Of a stretch of 64,000 nucleotides of DNA, positions 22,694-33,029 are shown in pieces; the first letter of the stretch is position 1, and each line of letters starts with the position of its first letter. The DNA comes from Ziziphus jujuba (Eukaryota > Streptophyta > Magnoliopsida > Rosales > Rhamnaceae): positions 12,524,001 through 12,588,000 of the forward strand of contig NC_083380.1 in assembly GCF_031755915.1 (NCBI RefSeq), written 5' to 3'. The notes below the pieces were generated by a model. It ran no database searches and had not been told where the DNA came from. It saw only the letters and a program-made list of their open reading frames with translations. A program made the translations under genes and the position numbers.

Positions 22694-23374
22694 CTATGTA
22701 GTTTGAGGAAAGGATCTTCTAATTTGCTCTCCATATTGACAAGCCACACAATCAGAAAGTTTGTCTTCTAGTAATGATACTCCTTTTACCATATTGTGAT
22801 TCTGCATGTATAGAAGTCCAGCATGGTGGAAATGCCCAAGCCTTCTATGCCACACTTCCACATTGTTTGCACTACTTGAAAAGGCTATCTGCTCACCCTC
22901 CATCAGATTTAGAGCAAAGCTTTTTGCTCTCATTTTCACCTTAAAAGCATCTCTTCCTTTTACATCTTTAATCCTGCACCATTTGTCTTCAAATATAACT
23001 TTAAAGCCCTTCTCAATCAGTCGTCCAACACTAAGCAGGTTTTGGTCAATGTCAGGCACATATAAAACATCAGTAATATACTTCAAACCTGATAAGCTTT
23101 CTAAAGCCACAATTACTTTGCCTTTGACTGAGATATACTCCCCATTTCCAATTTTTACTTTAGAAATTTCAGTTTTGTTGATTTCCTTGAAAAGCTCTAG
23201 ATTATTAGCCATGTGATGTGTGTAACCACTATCAATCAGCCAAGAAACACTAGAGCTATTACTGGCTGCAAAACCAGTTGCAACAAATAGCTGCTCCTCT
23301 TGATGTTGCTCAACAACAATATTTGCTTTTCCTTCATGTTGTTGTGACTTGCAGATTCTCTCCACATGCCTAAT
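22694..23374 (-). pseudogene. Copia protease and pre-integrase remnant
   Basis: The segment starts after the stop at 23375-23377. It carries the aspartic protease motif DSGYTHHMA near 23220-23245, LYVPDIDQNLLSVG, and a GAG-pre-integrase zinc-binding HRRLGH...CVAC pattern near 22735-22835. It ends at a stop at 22694-22696. Confidence 0.85.
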
Positions 23375-24169
23375 CTAACCACATTTTCTGCACTTGACAT
23401 CTGGTCTCCACCAACACTTCCTTTGTGGATGGTTAGTCTTCAGTATGGGCAAGATGGATATGCTGCTCTTCTTCTTGTTGTCCTTCTTGTCTTTGCCTCC
23501 TCTTGAATTTTGTGCCTTTGCTTGAAAAGCATTCTCTACAGATTCTTCTTTTCTCATCATTCTCCTTTGCTCTTGGGCTTGCAAAGCATTTACTAATTCT
23601 TCCAAGGATATACTTGACAAATCCTTAGATTCTTCTAACGAAGAAATTTTAGACTCATACTTTTCAGGCAAAGTCACAAGAATTTTTTGTACAATTCGCT
23701 TATCAGAAAAATCCTTACCGAGCAACCTCACCTTGTTTACTATGCCCAGCAACTTGTCAGAATAGTCTTTGATGGTTTCTATCTCCCTCATTTTTAGCAT
23801 TTCAAACTCCCTGATCAAGTTAAGCACCTACATGTTTTTTGTTCTTTCGTTCCCTTGGTATTCATTCTTGAGATAATCCCAAATAGCCTTTGCTGACTGT
23901 AGATTCATAATTCTTGTAAATATGGTGCTTGAAACAGCAGAGAATAGACATGCTTTAGCTTTCGACTTCTTTGTCTTCCTCTCTTTGTGAGCCTTCAGTT
24001 GTGTCATTGTTGGATTTGCTGGCAATGGTGGAACATCATAATCCTCCTCTACAGCCTCCCAAAGATCTAATGCCTCAAGATGAACCATCATTTTAATAGC
24101 CCAAGCTTGATAGTTATCACCATCAAAAACTGGTAGAACAACATGAGAGAATGTTGTTTCAGCTTCCAT
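23375..24169 (-). pseudogene. Copia gag remnant
   Basis: The start ATG at 24169 gives MEAETTFSHVVLPVFDGDNY. A gag core follows (YQAWAIKMMVHLEALDLW). A TAG at 23828-23830 splits the frame, and a second TAG at 23375-23377 falls inside the zinc knuckle, just after CRKCG. Confidence 0.85.
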
Positions 24170-24315
24170 TTTGAAGGTTTTTATGGTTCTGGTTTGTGTT
24201 TCTGGTCTTTTAAGTTCTGGCTTTGGCTTTTTGTGTTTCTGGGTTTGTGTTTAGATTCACTCAGTTCATAGATCTCTCAAGAAGATGGCTCAGCTCACAG
24301 ATCCCTCAAGAAAAT

Positions 24316-24327
24316 GCTCTGATACCA
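24316..24327 (-). other. Primer-binding site of the copia element
   Basis: On the minus strand TGGTATCAGAGC, complementary to the 3' end of plant initiator tRNA-Met, starts three bases inside the 5' LTR border. Confidence 0.92.
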
Positions 24328-24330
24328 ATT

Positions 24331-24629
24331 TGTTGTTATAAGACACTAGAAAATTGAAGACCAGAATATATTTTTTTATTCACTGCATTGCTCTTTATAT
24401 AGAGCTAACATTTAACAAAAAAACAAAAAAATTTCCTAAACACAAGGCATGACTAACAGCTTACTAATTTCTAGCCACTAAGAAACTAGCATAACAAATA
24501 AAACAGCATAACAGCATAAATCATAACAATATCCTAAAGACTTGGTCAGCTAACAGCATAACAAATATTCTAGTGACTTGGTCAGCTGACAGCAACTCCA
24601 TATGCAGCAACTTAGGCACTATTGAAACA
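24331..24629 (-). repeat. 5' LTR of the copia element
   Basis: 299 bp, TG...CA ends, next to the primer-binding site and followed by the GATAA target-site duplication. Confidence 0.93.
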
Positions 24630-24634
24630 GATAA

Positions 24635-24808
24635 CCACACAGGTGGCACTTTTAACCATAACTCATATACAGAAAACGTTAGAGAGTATACTGCTAGCTC
24701 AAGTCTGGCTCTATTAATGCTCTCTCTAGGACTGTAAGAACAATTAAAACAGCCAGCCACTGACAAAAAATGTCTTAATTCATCAACCAAAAAGCGTTCT
24801 ACACCCAT
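24635..24808 (-). pseudogene. RNase H-domain gene fragment (LINE-type or RNase H-like)
   Basis: The minus strand reads from an ATG at 24808 as FLVDELRHFLSVAGCFNCSY, then SPRESINRARLELAVYSL and LKVPPVWL. This resembles the last part of plant reverse-transcriptase-linked RNase H domains, where a PRE(A/S)N..AH motif precedes the C-terminal W...PP.WL. The usual His after the NRA motif is not present. The frame runs into the copia target site and appears to continue at 17280. It is a remnant; whether it comes from a LINE or a domesticated RNase H-like gene is open. Confidence 0.5.
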
Positions 24809-24832
24809 ATAATCTCCCTTACTGTTAAAATA

Positions 24833-24985
24833 TAAGTAATTTTAGGTTCTTAATATCCTGGCTTGCTAATTCTGTTGTAAATTTGTATTGATATTTAAAT
24901 ATTCTTTCCTTAATTATTCTTAGGACACTACCTTAGGAATGTAAATCGCATTAGATTTGTCGTATTTAGTATATATATTGTATAT
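24833..24985. mobile_element. Possible LTR fragment
   Basis: Begins TGTTAAAATATAAGTAATTT and carries a TTAGGAATGTAAATCGCATT then a GTATATATATTG TATA-like stretch, the layout of many small plant copia LTRs. The far end and a duplication could not be found. It lies at the point where similarity of fragment E to copy A stops. Confidence 0.3.
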
Positions 24986-24994
24986 AGTCTATTA

Positions 24995-25578
24995 ATCAAA
25001 ACATGCTCATATTTTACAACACGTCTATTACTCTTTACAACAACTATTCCCTTACTGATTATAGATGTTAGCTTATAGAACCGCTGCTTCATATTCGTAG
25101 ATATTGATGGCACACCTTTGCTCAAAAACCCACCAAAGTTTTGCATTCTGAATCCATCACTCACTTCCTCACAATTACCCATACTCAAAACTCAAGTTGC
25201 TTTATTGTGTTTCCATCTCTGCTTCGAGTCACTTGCTGGTTTTGGACGTATTTGAGCTATAAGGTAGGCTTCCGAAGCAGCATAAGCTTCACTTAGTCTT
25301 TTTTATTTATTTATTTATTGAAGCAGTCCTTGAGCATCCTTTTGAATTATATGGTGAAGTTTATAAGGAAGGGAGACGCTCGCCATAAATGAACATGAAG
25401 CTCGCAATAGTGGAGCCCACAGTTGTACGTGCCTGAGCCAACCTTGCTGAAACCATCTTCATTCCTTTTGGTGTGGTTCTTGACATCTTGTTACCGTCTT
25501 TTCCCATGATATGGGCAAGGTTGCATGGATGGTATAGTTCATCAGAGAGAGGAAAAGAGATAACAAGGAGTGGTTCAT
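24995..25578 (-). pseudogene. AAA-ATPase pseudogene fragment E (A-type N-terminus)
   Basis: The ATG at 25578 gives MNHSLLSLFLSLMNYTIHA, matching the first residues of copy A. Frame changes follow, but AHIMGK-, RMKMV- and FMF-like pieces in different frames track copy A onward. Further down, SMGNCEEVSDGF and KQRFYKLTS correspond to A's domain before the ATPase core. An inserted TTTA repeat run lies at 25297-25318. No Walker motifs are here; the ATPase half may be fragment D on the other side of the copia element. Confidence 0.8.
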
Positions 25579-25719
25579 CAAAATAAATAAATAAATAATG
25601 ATATAGAAAAATGGTAGATTTGGATGCTTATAATTACCAAAGTACTTGAGAAGAAGAAAGTGTTTTGAATTGTTTTACCTTCTTATAGGAGTAAATTGTT
25701 TTCTTATGGTACAAGAAAG

Positions 25720-26630
25720 GCAGAGTAAAGTAAATTTAAAACATTCTTTTTAATCTTTAGTGCTTAGACACATAAGCCATTAAGATTACAGAGAAATATT
25801 ATTTTCCTAGAAGAAATCAATTGAGGTAATAAATTATTTAAAACTGGATGACTAACATCAATTGTTAGGATGTTAATAATTTTATCTATATTTTTTTTAT
25901 TGAAAAAAAAAAAAAGGTGGTATTGAAGCTAAACTAAAAGTTCACCATTTAAGTCAGTTTTTGACTTATAAAAAACCAAATTTAAGTCATTTTTCACTGT
26001 AACGTTCATATTCTTTTTATTATGTATTAAAATTTGGCCTTATATCAAAGAATATAATAATTATAATATTTCTAAAAAATCATTTCTCTTTTTGTGTTCC
26101 TTGTCATCCACAGCCTTTTTCTTTTCGCATAGCTGCTTCTTTTTCCATGGATTTTGAATCCTTGGATGGCTTTTATGCCTTATGATTGGCTATAATTAGC
26201 TAGCTTACTAGAAGCAGCTTCTTGCTTAATTTTTTCATGAGCCAATTGAAAGATCATGTCTCTGGATCATCATCTTCTGAGAACTTATGGGCATGAGGTT
26301 CTTCCTCTCTTTCTTGATTATTCTCCAAGTTATTTATTTTAGAATTTAGATGGCTTTTTAAAAAGAAAGAAAAAGAAAACAGATTGACATATAAACAAAT
26401 TGGATTAGTCAGTGTGGCAAAGCTTTTTCTATATCCAAAACACTGAAACTTGATGTATAGGTTATTGTTAAGATGTGAAAAAAAAATAAACAAACATATA
26501 AATAAAGGATATATTCTAATGAGGTAGTTCAACTCTGTGTATATATATGTTTATATTGGACTTGGTCATTGGTGTATTGTCTTTAATCAGCAATCAATTT
26601 GGTTTTTTTCCTAATACCATATACACTGGT
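25720..26630. repeat. Duplicated intergenic block matching 11.5-12.25 kb
   Basis: Shares an ordered series of words with 11515-12250, including CCAAATTTAAGTC, AAAACACTG, GTTATTGTTAAGATGT, AAATAAAGGA and GGTAGTTCAACTCTGT. It lies between an A-type fragment (E) and a C-type 3' end (F), just as the other copy lies between the 11.0 kb A-type fragment and copy C. Confidence 0.8.
26095..26320 (-). pseudogene. Very decayed AAA-ATPase C-terminal scrap
   Basis: The minus strand gives an EEPHAHKFSEDDDPET run that looks like the family's AENLMPKS..DDPEKC segment in mixed frames, followed by Lys-rich text. Similarity is short and the call is weak. Confidence 0.35.
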
Positions 26631-26631
26631 T

Positions 26632-26762
26632 TATTACTGAGTTTCTTCAATGTCTTTGACATCTATTGCCTGCTTTGACTCATTCTCTTTTGCGGATGCT
26701 TCTTTCTCTTTCTTTTGCATCTTCCATGGCTTTTATCAAGTATGAAAGACACTTCTCTGGGG
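26632..26762 (-). pseudogene. AAA-ATPase C-terminal fragment F (C-type tail)
   Basis: On the minus strand the last roughly 40 codons of a C-type gene are readable with a frame shift: a CLSYLIKAMEDAK-like piece, KENESKQAIDVKDIEET, then a stop. Similarity breaks abruptly at 26762, within the codons for the EKCLS motif. The sequence downstream of its stop matches that downstream of copy C. Confidence 0.72.
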
Positions 26763-27066
26763 TTAAAAAGTTAAGAAAAATGGGCTACTAAATTTTCCGG
26801 CATTTTTTCTTTGGTTTTGTTTTCATTTTTATTAAAAATGTAAAAAAAAGATACATAATTCAATTTTCAATAACGTTTATTAAAACTGATTTTTTTTAAA
26901 TGGTATTTAATCATACCATACATATTTTTGACACACGCAATTTTGATAGTTATTGTTTAGAAGTTTGAAAGGCATGAGATGTGTTAAACTCCAATCTTCC
27001 TAGAAGTTATTACCAAACGCGAACAAATTAAAACAAGGTTACATAATAAATCTGGACTAGCTTAAA

Positions 27067-27119
<53 letters not shown>

Positions 27120-27317
27120 ATTACAATTAAAACACCAAAATAATTATATTGGAGATAATTAATAGAAGCTTATTATTTAATTGTAAACTCTAATTCAAAG
27201 TTATATAATTAAAAGATATTTTATAAAATAAAAAAAAATTATAAAAAAAAAAAAAAAACACACACTTAACCATCAATTGAATATCATTCTTGTTATTTTG
27301 TGGCTGACCAGCTGCTA
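26763..27317. other. Intergenic AT-rich stretch
   Basis: No gene is seen. A compound (TA)n(TG)n(TA)n microsatellite lies at 27067-27119 and an A-rich tract at 27228-27258. Confidence 0.6.
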
Positions 27318-28694
27318 GCTATGGCTTCCATTTTCTTCCATAGCTTTTATCAAGTTTGAAAGACATTTCTCCGGATCATCCTCAAGGGACTTAGGCATCA
27401 AATTCTCTGCAACATCTGCAGGGTTTATCTTGGTCTACCTCATCAATTTTATCAAACATTTGATGAGTTTCAAGTTTCAAATAGTTCTTGGCAAGCACTC
27501 TCAATATGCTTGTCCATCCGACCCCTTCTTATCAGTGCCGAATCGAGCTTTTCCACGTAATTCATAGTAAAAGCTATGATCCTCTCACCTACATAAGAAG
27601 CCCATAATCCATCAATGAAGTTCAACAACCCTGAAAGCGTCACGTTGCTTTCTCTGTTGGGCTTGTTATAATTCTCATCATCCAAACAACTTTCCTCCCC
27701 TGCTTTCTTTTTCCTCTGTCCTGAAAGATCGAGTGAGCAATCGATATCTTCGATCACTATTGTCGATTTCCCCGTGGTTTCAATCAAAAGCTTCCTTAGC
27801 TCTGTATTATCTTTCACGGCTGTGAGTTCGAGGTCATAAACATCATAGCTAAGCAGCATAGCCATTGCAGCAACCACGGTGGATTTCCATGCCCCATGTT
27901 GCCTATAAAGCAAGTAACCCCTTTTCCAAGCTTTTCCAATTCTCACATAGAATTCTTTTCCATTCCTGAAAGGCAATAAATCTTCAATGATCTCCTTCTT
28001 CTTCTCGGCCTCCATTGCCATTGTTTCGAAGCTCGCAGGGTGTTCGAAGCCAATGTGACTCCACATAGTTGGTTTGTTGCTATGCAATTTGTAGCCCCTG
28101 AAATTGGTATAAAGCTTCCTCTGTCTGTTTCCCAATCTAATTTCATTCCCTTTCTTCACCTCGAAATCCAAACACGAATTTACTATTATCTCCCTGTGAA
28201 GTCTATGAAACTTGGGAACGAACTTATAATAAATCTTCCTCTCATTTCCATGTATCAATCTCGATGATGATGATGATGATGATGCAGCTTTTCTCAAAAC
28301 CCAACAAACTTTCGCGCCACGGAACTCGTCCATGGCTTTTTCGTGCTCTTCCATGCTCAAAACCAAGCTGCTGCTCTCTGTTTCCATCTCTGCTTTGAGT
28401 CTGTTTGCAGTCATGGAGGTATTGGAGATTTTTTTAAGCTTTTACCGCCGAAAGGCTTCGCTTCAAGACAGACGATCATGGCCGGTGAACTCATATATGG
28501 AGATGACAATATTGGCGAATGATAGCCCAAACAAACATGAAGCTTGCTAGTGTCGAGCCGGTAGTGCCCCATGTCTGAGCCATTTTTGCCATTTTCATGG
28601 ATTGGTTTGTGAAGCTTGAGCTGATGGTCAACTGGTTTTTGTATTTTCTCAGGCCATTGAGAAGGATTTCTGTGATATGGGATTTATGATTCAT
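27318..28694 (-). pseudogene. AAA-ATPase BCS1-like pseudogene (copy G)
   Basis: The ATG at 28694 opens a short frame with STLASFMFVWAIIRQYC. A deletion then removes the next roughly 25 family residues and the frame shifts; a TGA follows near the TGHDR segment. A long frame (28414-27470) restarts at MTANRLKAEME and covers the AAA domain. Its Walker A is ruined: where intact copies have GPPGTGKST, it has RQHGAWKST, losing the glycines of the P-loop while keeping Lys-Ser-Thr. Walker B IVIEDIDCS is kept. After RRGRMDKHIE about 34 nt are missing, shifting the frame into ACQELFET and a stop. The remaining C-terminal region is readable to 27318. A (GAT)n run near 28263-28282 encodes a Ser stretch. 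It is not expected to hydrolyse ATP. Confidence 0.88.
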
Positions 28695-28695
28695 T

Positions 28696-28717
28696 GGGGG
28701 GGGGGGGGGGGGGGGGG
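28696..28717. repeat. Poly-G tract (22 nt) just upstream of copy G's ATG
   Basis: Twenty-two G residues followed by CGCGGCGGGGGAGGGG in AT-rich DNA. It lies immediately 5' of the ATG of copy G. A similar 17-nt G tract lies upstream of copy H. Confidence 0.9.
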
Positions 28718-28732
28718 CGCGGCGGGGGAGGG

Positions 28733-31700
28733 GAGAAATTAGAGGAAATTAAAGGAAAGAGAGAAGGAAAAAGAATATAGATGATTCATGCACAAAGAAA
28801 TTTATAATTGGCTAGGCTGAAAAAGAGAGTGAACGGTGGATTGGTATTTATAAGCAAAAAAATTAAACGACAGAGCCAGGCGAAAGATGATATAATAAAT
28901 GGTGAATAGCTTCATGAGTAAATTCTGTGGATGAAATTTGAATGGTTGGAGTGCGTGGAATGTGGACTAGAATTGCATGGCATGAAAGGTATATTTAGTC
29001 CAGTTATTATATATGGAAAGACAATCAAGAACTTTGGAAGCTCAATGTGTTTGAAATATTGCTATTGTTTGGAAGTAAAACAATTGCTTTTTGGAATAAT
29101 GATCCAAATTCAAGTTTGTTATATAACCTCCAATTGTCACATATATCATATGTAATTTACAGTTCAATTTGGTCACAAAAAATGTATCTTTTTTTTTTTT
29201 TCTAATAAATTAGACTAGAAAATTTTAACACCAGATATGATCAATTTCAAAATCTAATCGTTATTACCAATTTGATTACAAAGCAATGTGCCACGAAATA
29301 AGTTCCCCGTAAATGACATATTTTTTGTTAATTATATGGTAGTACCTGATATAATGACTTTTGAAGCAGACAGTAATGACTTTTTTATAATTGTAACTTC
29401 ATATTTTCGTGTCTCTAATCCCTTTCTCTCCTCTCCAATTTATTATACGTCCATTTGATACTTATGAGTTGTGATTGATAACAAAGGGCTTGGTTAATAT
29501 ATACATATGTTTTTTACCTGTCTGGTGAAATAGGGAGTTGGAGATGGGTTTTGTAGCTTATGATATAAATTGACAATGTTAAGATAAGTATTATGTGACA
29601 TTTAAAAAATAAAAAATAAAAAAAAATGAAAGCATTTTAATGTGATGTGATATTTGACCATAGAGAGAGTCTGATATTACATGAGCCATGATAACAAATA
29701 AAACATTATGTTGTGATTTAACTTGTACTTTTGTTGTGGGCAGCCGTGTGTATGTTGGCTTTTGAAGATGACTTAAGGCCAAAAGAGGGTTTCTATTCTG
29801 TTCTTTTTTGTTTCCTTCTTTTAATAATTTCCTTATTACAAACCCCCGCTTAGTTTAATTTTGTTGGGTTGCCTAATATTAAAGTTGATCTTGGGTATTT
29901 GTTGTCTGCCTGCCCAATTCCACTAAATTAAGTTTTTTTTTTTTCTTTAAAAAAAATAAAATAAAATCTTGGAGACAGAGATTCGGACTAAAGTTACTAG
30001 GTTATCTTCAAGGATTCACTTACTCCTTTCGGAAAGTTTAAGTTATTTTTATTTAGTTTTACTTTAATTATATATAATTGGTTTATGTTTTAAATAATAA
30101 CAAAATTTCCCACCTAACTACAAGTTTAAGAAAAAGAAAGGCCAAATCGAAAATCATTTCAAACTATTTTAAAAATGATTCATTTCGATAAACAATTTTT
30201 TTTTTTTTTGTCATTATAAATATATAAATATAGTAGACATTTACTAGTCATATATGGCTTATCTTTTAAAACAAACACTTGACAAGGTGTTTTACCCCAA
30301 AAAAAGAAAAAAAAAAAAAAAGCACTTAATAAGGTGATTTAAGTAAATTGATCACCAAACAAATTACAAAAACAATTAATAAAAAAATGGAAAAGATTAT
30401 ATGCTGTTAAGAGACTACTCTCAGTGTCTCTATTATGCTTATTATGCTTATGGACATACAGTTGCAGACTTAAAAGATACAGATATAATACTTGGTAAAT
30501 GATCACCATAATTCCATTCAAAAAAAATTATCGCCAAATTAAAGTTATTTTCTTTTTGCTTTTTCATTTGTTCTTTTTTTTTACCCTAAAAAAGAAGTGC
30601 TGTTTAATTAATTAGAGTTTATAAATATGAAGTCAATTCGGACGAACCAAGTTCATTCTTCAAAATGCCTTAATATTTTATTTTTTTTATTATCTTTTTG
30701 TCATGGAAATTATTGAAAATATAATATCTTAAAACAGTTCTAAGAAACTATTTAAATGTATGACTTTTTTTTTTATTCTAAAAAGGCAATCCTTTAAAGT
30801 TAAAAAGAACTTTAAAGTATTTTTTATTTTGAGTTTTTAAAATAAAAAAATTAATTTGATTCTTTAAATATAAAAAATCAAATTCATTCTTTATTTTAAT
30901 ATTATATTAATATAATTTAATACAATATATGTTTCTATTCTACTATTATAATATTTAATAGATAATTTATAAAATTAAAAATTAAAAAAAATAATAAATA
31001 AAGTAATAAATATTTAGAGGACAAATAAAATTTGAAAGCATAAATAAAAACATGTTGTTGAAGAATTTTTTAAAAATTCACTAAATAAAAAAATTTAAAA
31101 AAAAAACTTTTATAATAAAAAATTTATTCTTTATTTTAAAGAACAATTTTAGAGATGCTCATATTAAAACAATAAAATTGAAGAGCGATCATTATATATT
31201 TGAATATTATTTTCTAAAGTTAAACTCGTACATAAAGCAGAAAGGTGGTACATTAAAATATAGGATACTTTTTTCAGAAAGGTTGTCATCTTACCACCAA
31301 ATCGGATATAAACAGAGAAAAACAACAAAAATGATAAATATATATAGCTTGAATTTCATATCTCTGCCTTCATCCTCATCTTACTTTTAAAAAAGTTTAT
31401 ATATAATTTCATGAAATCCAATCGGTTTCGAAAATTAATTTATAATCAAAATGTGAATCATCAATAAATTAATTTTAGTACTTTTTTTCCATTTACGTTT
31501 TCAAGATGGTATGTAACCAATGTTCACACTTATTTTCTTAGGTTAGTGTCATTTTAATTATCCCTAGGCTACGTCAGTTTTGATTTTTTTATCAGTTTTA
31601 GTTCAAACATGATTTTTTAACTAATGAATTTGATGAAATTATTAGTACAAAAATAACTTTATTTGGCAGGCTTGGTCAATTTTTTTTTTTAATCAAAGTT

Positions 31701-33029
31701 TTGGTCAAATTTATTAGAAAAGAATTGGAGCTAAACTAACCAGCATATATATATATATATATATATATAATATAAAATTATTATAATGATAATATTCTAT
31801 TTTCGTTGAGAATAATAGAAGATCAATAGCACACTAGTTGATGAATGTTGTGGACAGAGCACCAATCCGTGCAAACCTCATTGATAAGGATTAGTTGGTC
31901 ACCTCTTTTTGGAGGAGAAAGAAGAAGACAAAATGATCTGCCTCTAATTCAAGGTCTCTCACGTGGACCAAGTCCTCTACCCATTGATGTTTTATTCAGT
32001 ACATTATTATACATAGAGATCGGAGGACAACCTGCTTTTTTTTTTTTTCTTTTTTTTTCTTTTTTTTTTTTGGAAGCCCTTTTTTGTAACCTCTCATTTC
32101 ACTTGCATTGTACCTACTTCAATTTGGTTGTATTTATTTATTTACTTTGGTGAATAGTTTGTTAGTACCTTTAAGTTTTTACCTTTCAACCACCATACAT
32201 GGATTCTATAAGAGGTTAGGTGGATTCCTTTAATCTAACAAATTCTACTTCTGAAATGCTATTATGGCTTTGAGGCTCAAAAACAATTTCTAAAATGTTT
32301 CACACTATTTTGGAAAATCTTTAGGTCTCGATAAAAGATTAAAACCAAAACTAATAAAGTGTATTTTTTGAGAAACATCTACCAAATTGTCACAACAAAA
32401 AAAAGCTTTAAAATACTTTGAAAAAGAAAGGAGTAAAAGAGGCATGAGTTTCACTATTGAATTTAGATAAGACCAAATTCAAACAAAAGCATAAAGAAAG
32501 TTTCTTTGTCATGTTCAACTATGACAAGGATACATTATTTTTAGATTTGCATTATTTAAGATTCATTATTCTTTGGCCTACTTGTATACTAAAACGGGTA
32601 GGGTTAAAAAATGTGTCTTTTGAGTAATTCCCTATGAGATTTTCAGGTTAATATTTTATTAGCAGTATGTATTATTCTAGTAACATTTAGATAGGACATA
32701 TAACTATCCAATCACTTCTTCTACTTTCCTAAGAAAACAATAGAATTAAGCAAATAGTAAACTACACCAATGAGCTTAAAAAATAACTACTAGTGGATTC
32801 TATTGCACTCTGTTCTATCAGAATTCCATTTAGGCAGTAACTATAATTTGATAACATTAAGCTCAAATAGCTCTCTAATATGGAGTTTTTACATATATTA
32901 TTAAAAAAGAAAAAAATAAAAAAGACATACTCCCTCTGCGATATAATTAACCACATCAAGCAGGAACTTCCTCTTAATAATTAGGAAAATTCTCAAGTAG
33001 AATAGAACTATAGGATAAAACTCTTTAAC
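28733..33029. other. Gene-free AT-rich stretch between copies G and H
   Basis: About 4.3 kb with no supported gene. It holds poly-A/T tracts, a (TA)n run at 31747-31769 and T-rich tracts at 32037-32071. Short frames here are unsupported by any family resemblance. Confidence 0.6.

Larger units (their letters stand above)
17281..24629 (-). mobile_element. Ty1/copia LTR retrotransposon, degenerate, with nested gypsy-type LTR
   Basis: Complete element of 7349 bp read on the minus strand. It has two LTRs (17281-17580 and 24331-24629), both starting TGTTGTTAT and ending AACA, and is flanked by a perfect 5 bp duplication GATAA (17276-17280 and 24630-24634). The primer-binding site is at 24316-24327 and the polypurine tract at 17582-17594. 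Domain order gag, protease, integrase, reverse transcriptase, RNase H is the copia order. By eye the LTRs differ at about 15 substitutions and one single-base gap in 300 bp, so the insertion is not recent. The coding region is broken by stops, shifts, a deletion and the 2.84 kb nested insertion, so the copy is not autonomous. Confidence 0.95.

Noticed and set aside
31845..32153. 102-residue plus-strand frame
   Set aside because: Ends in a poly-T-encoded Phe run and has no family features.
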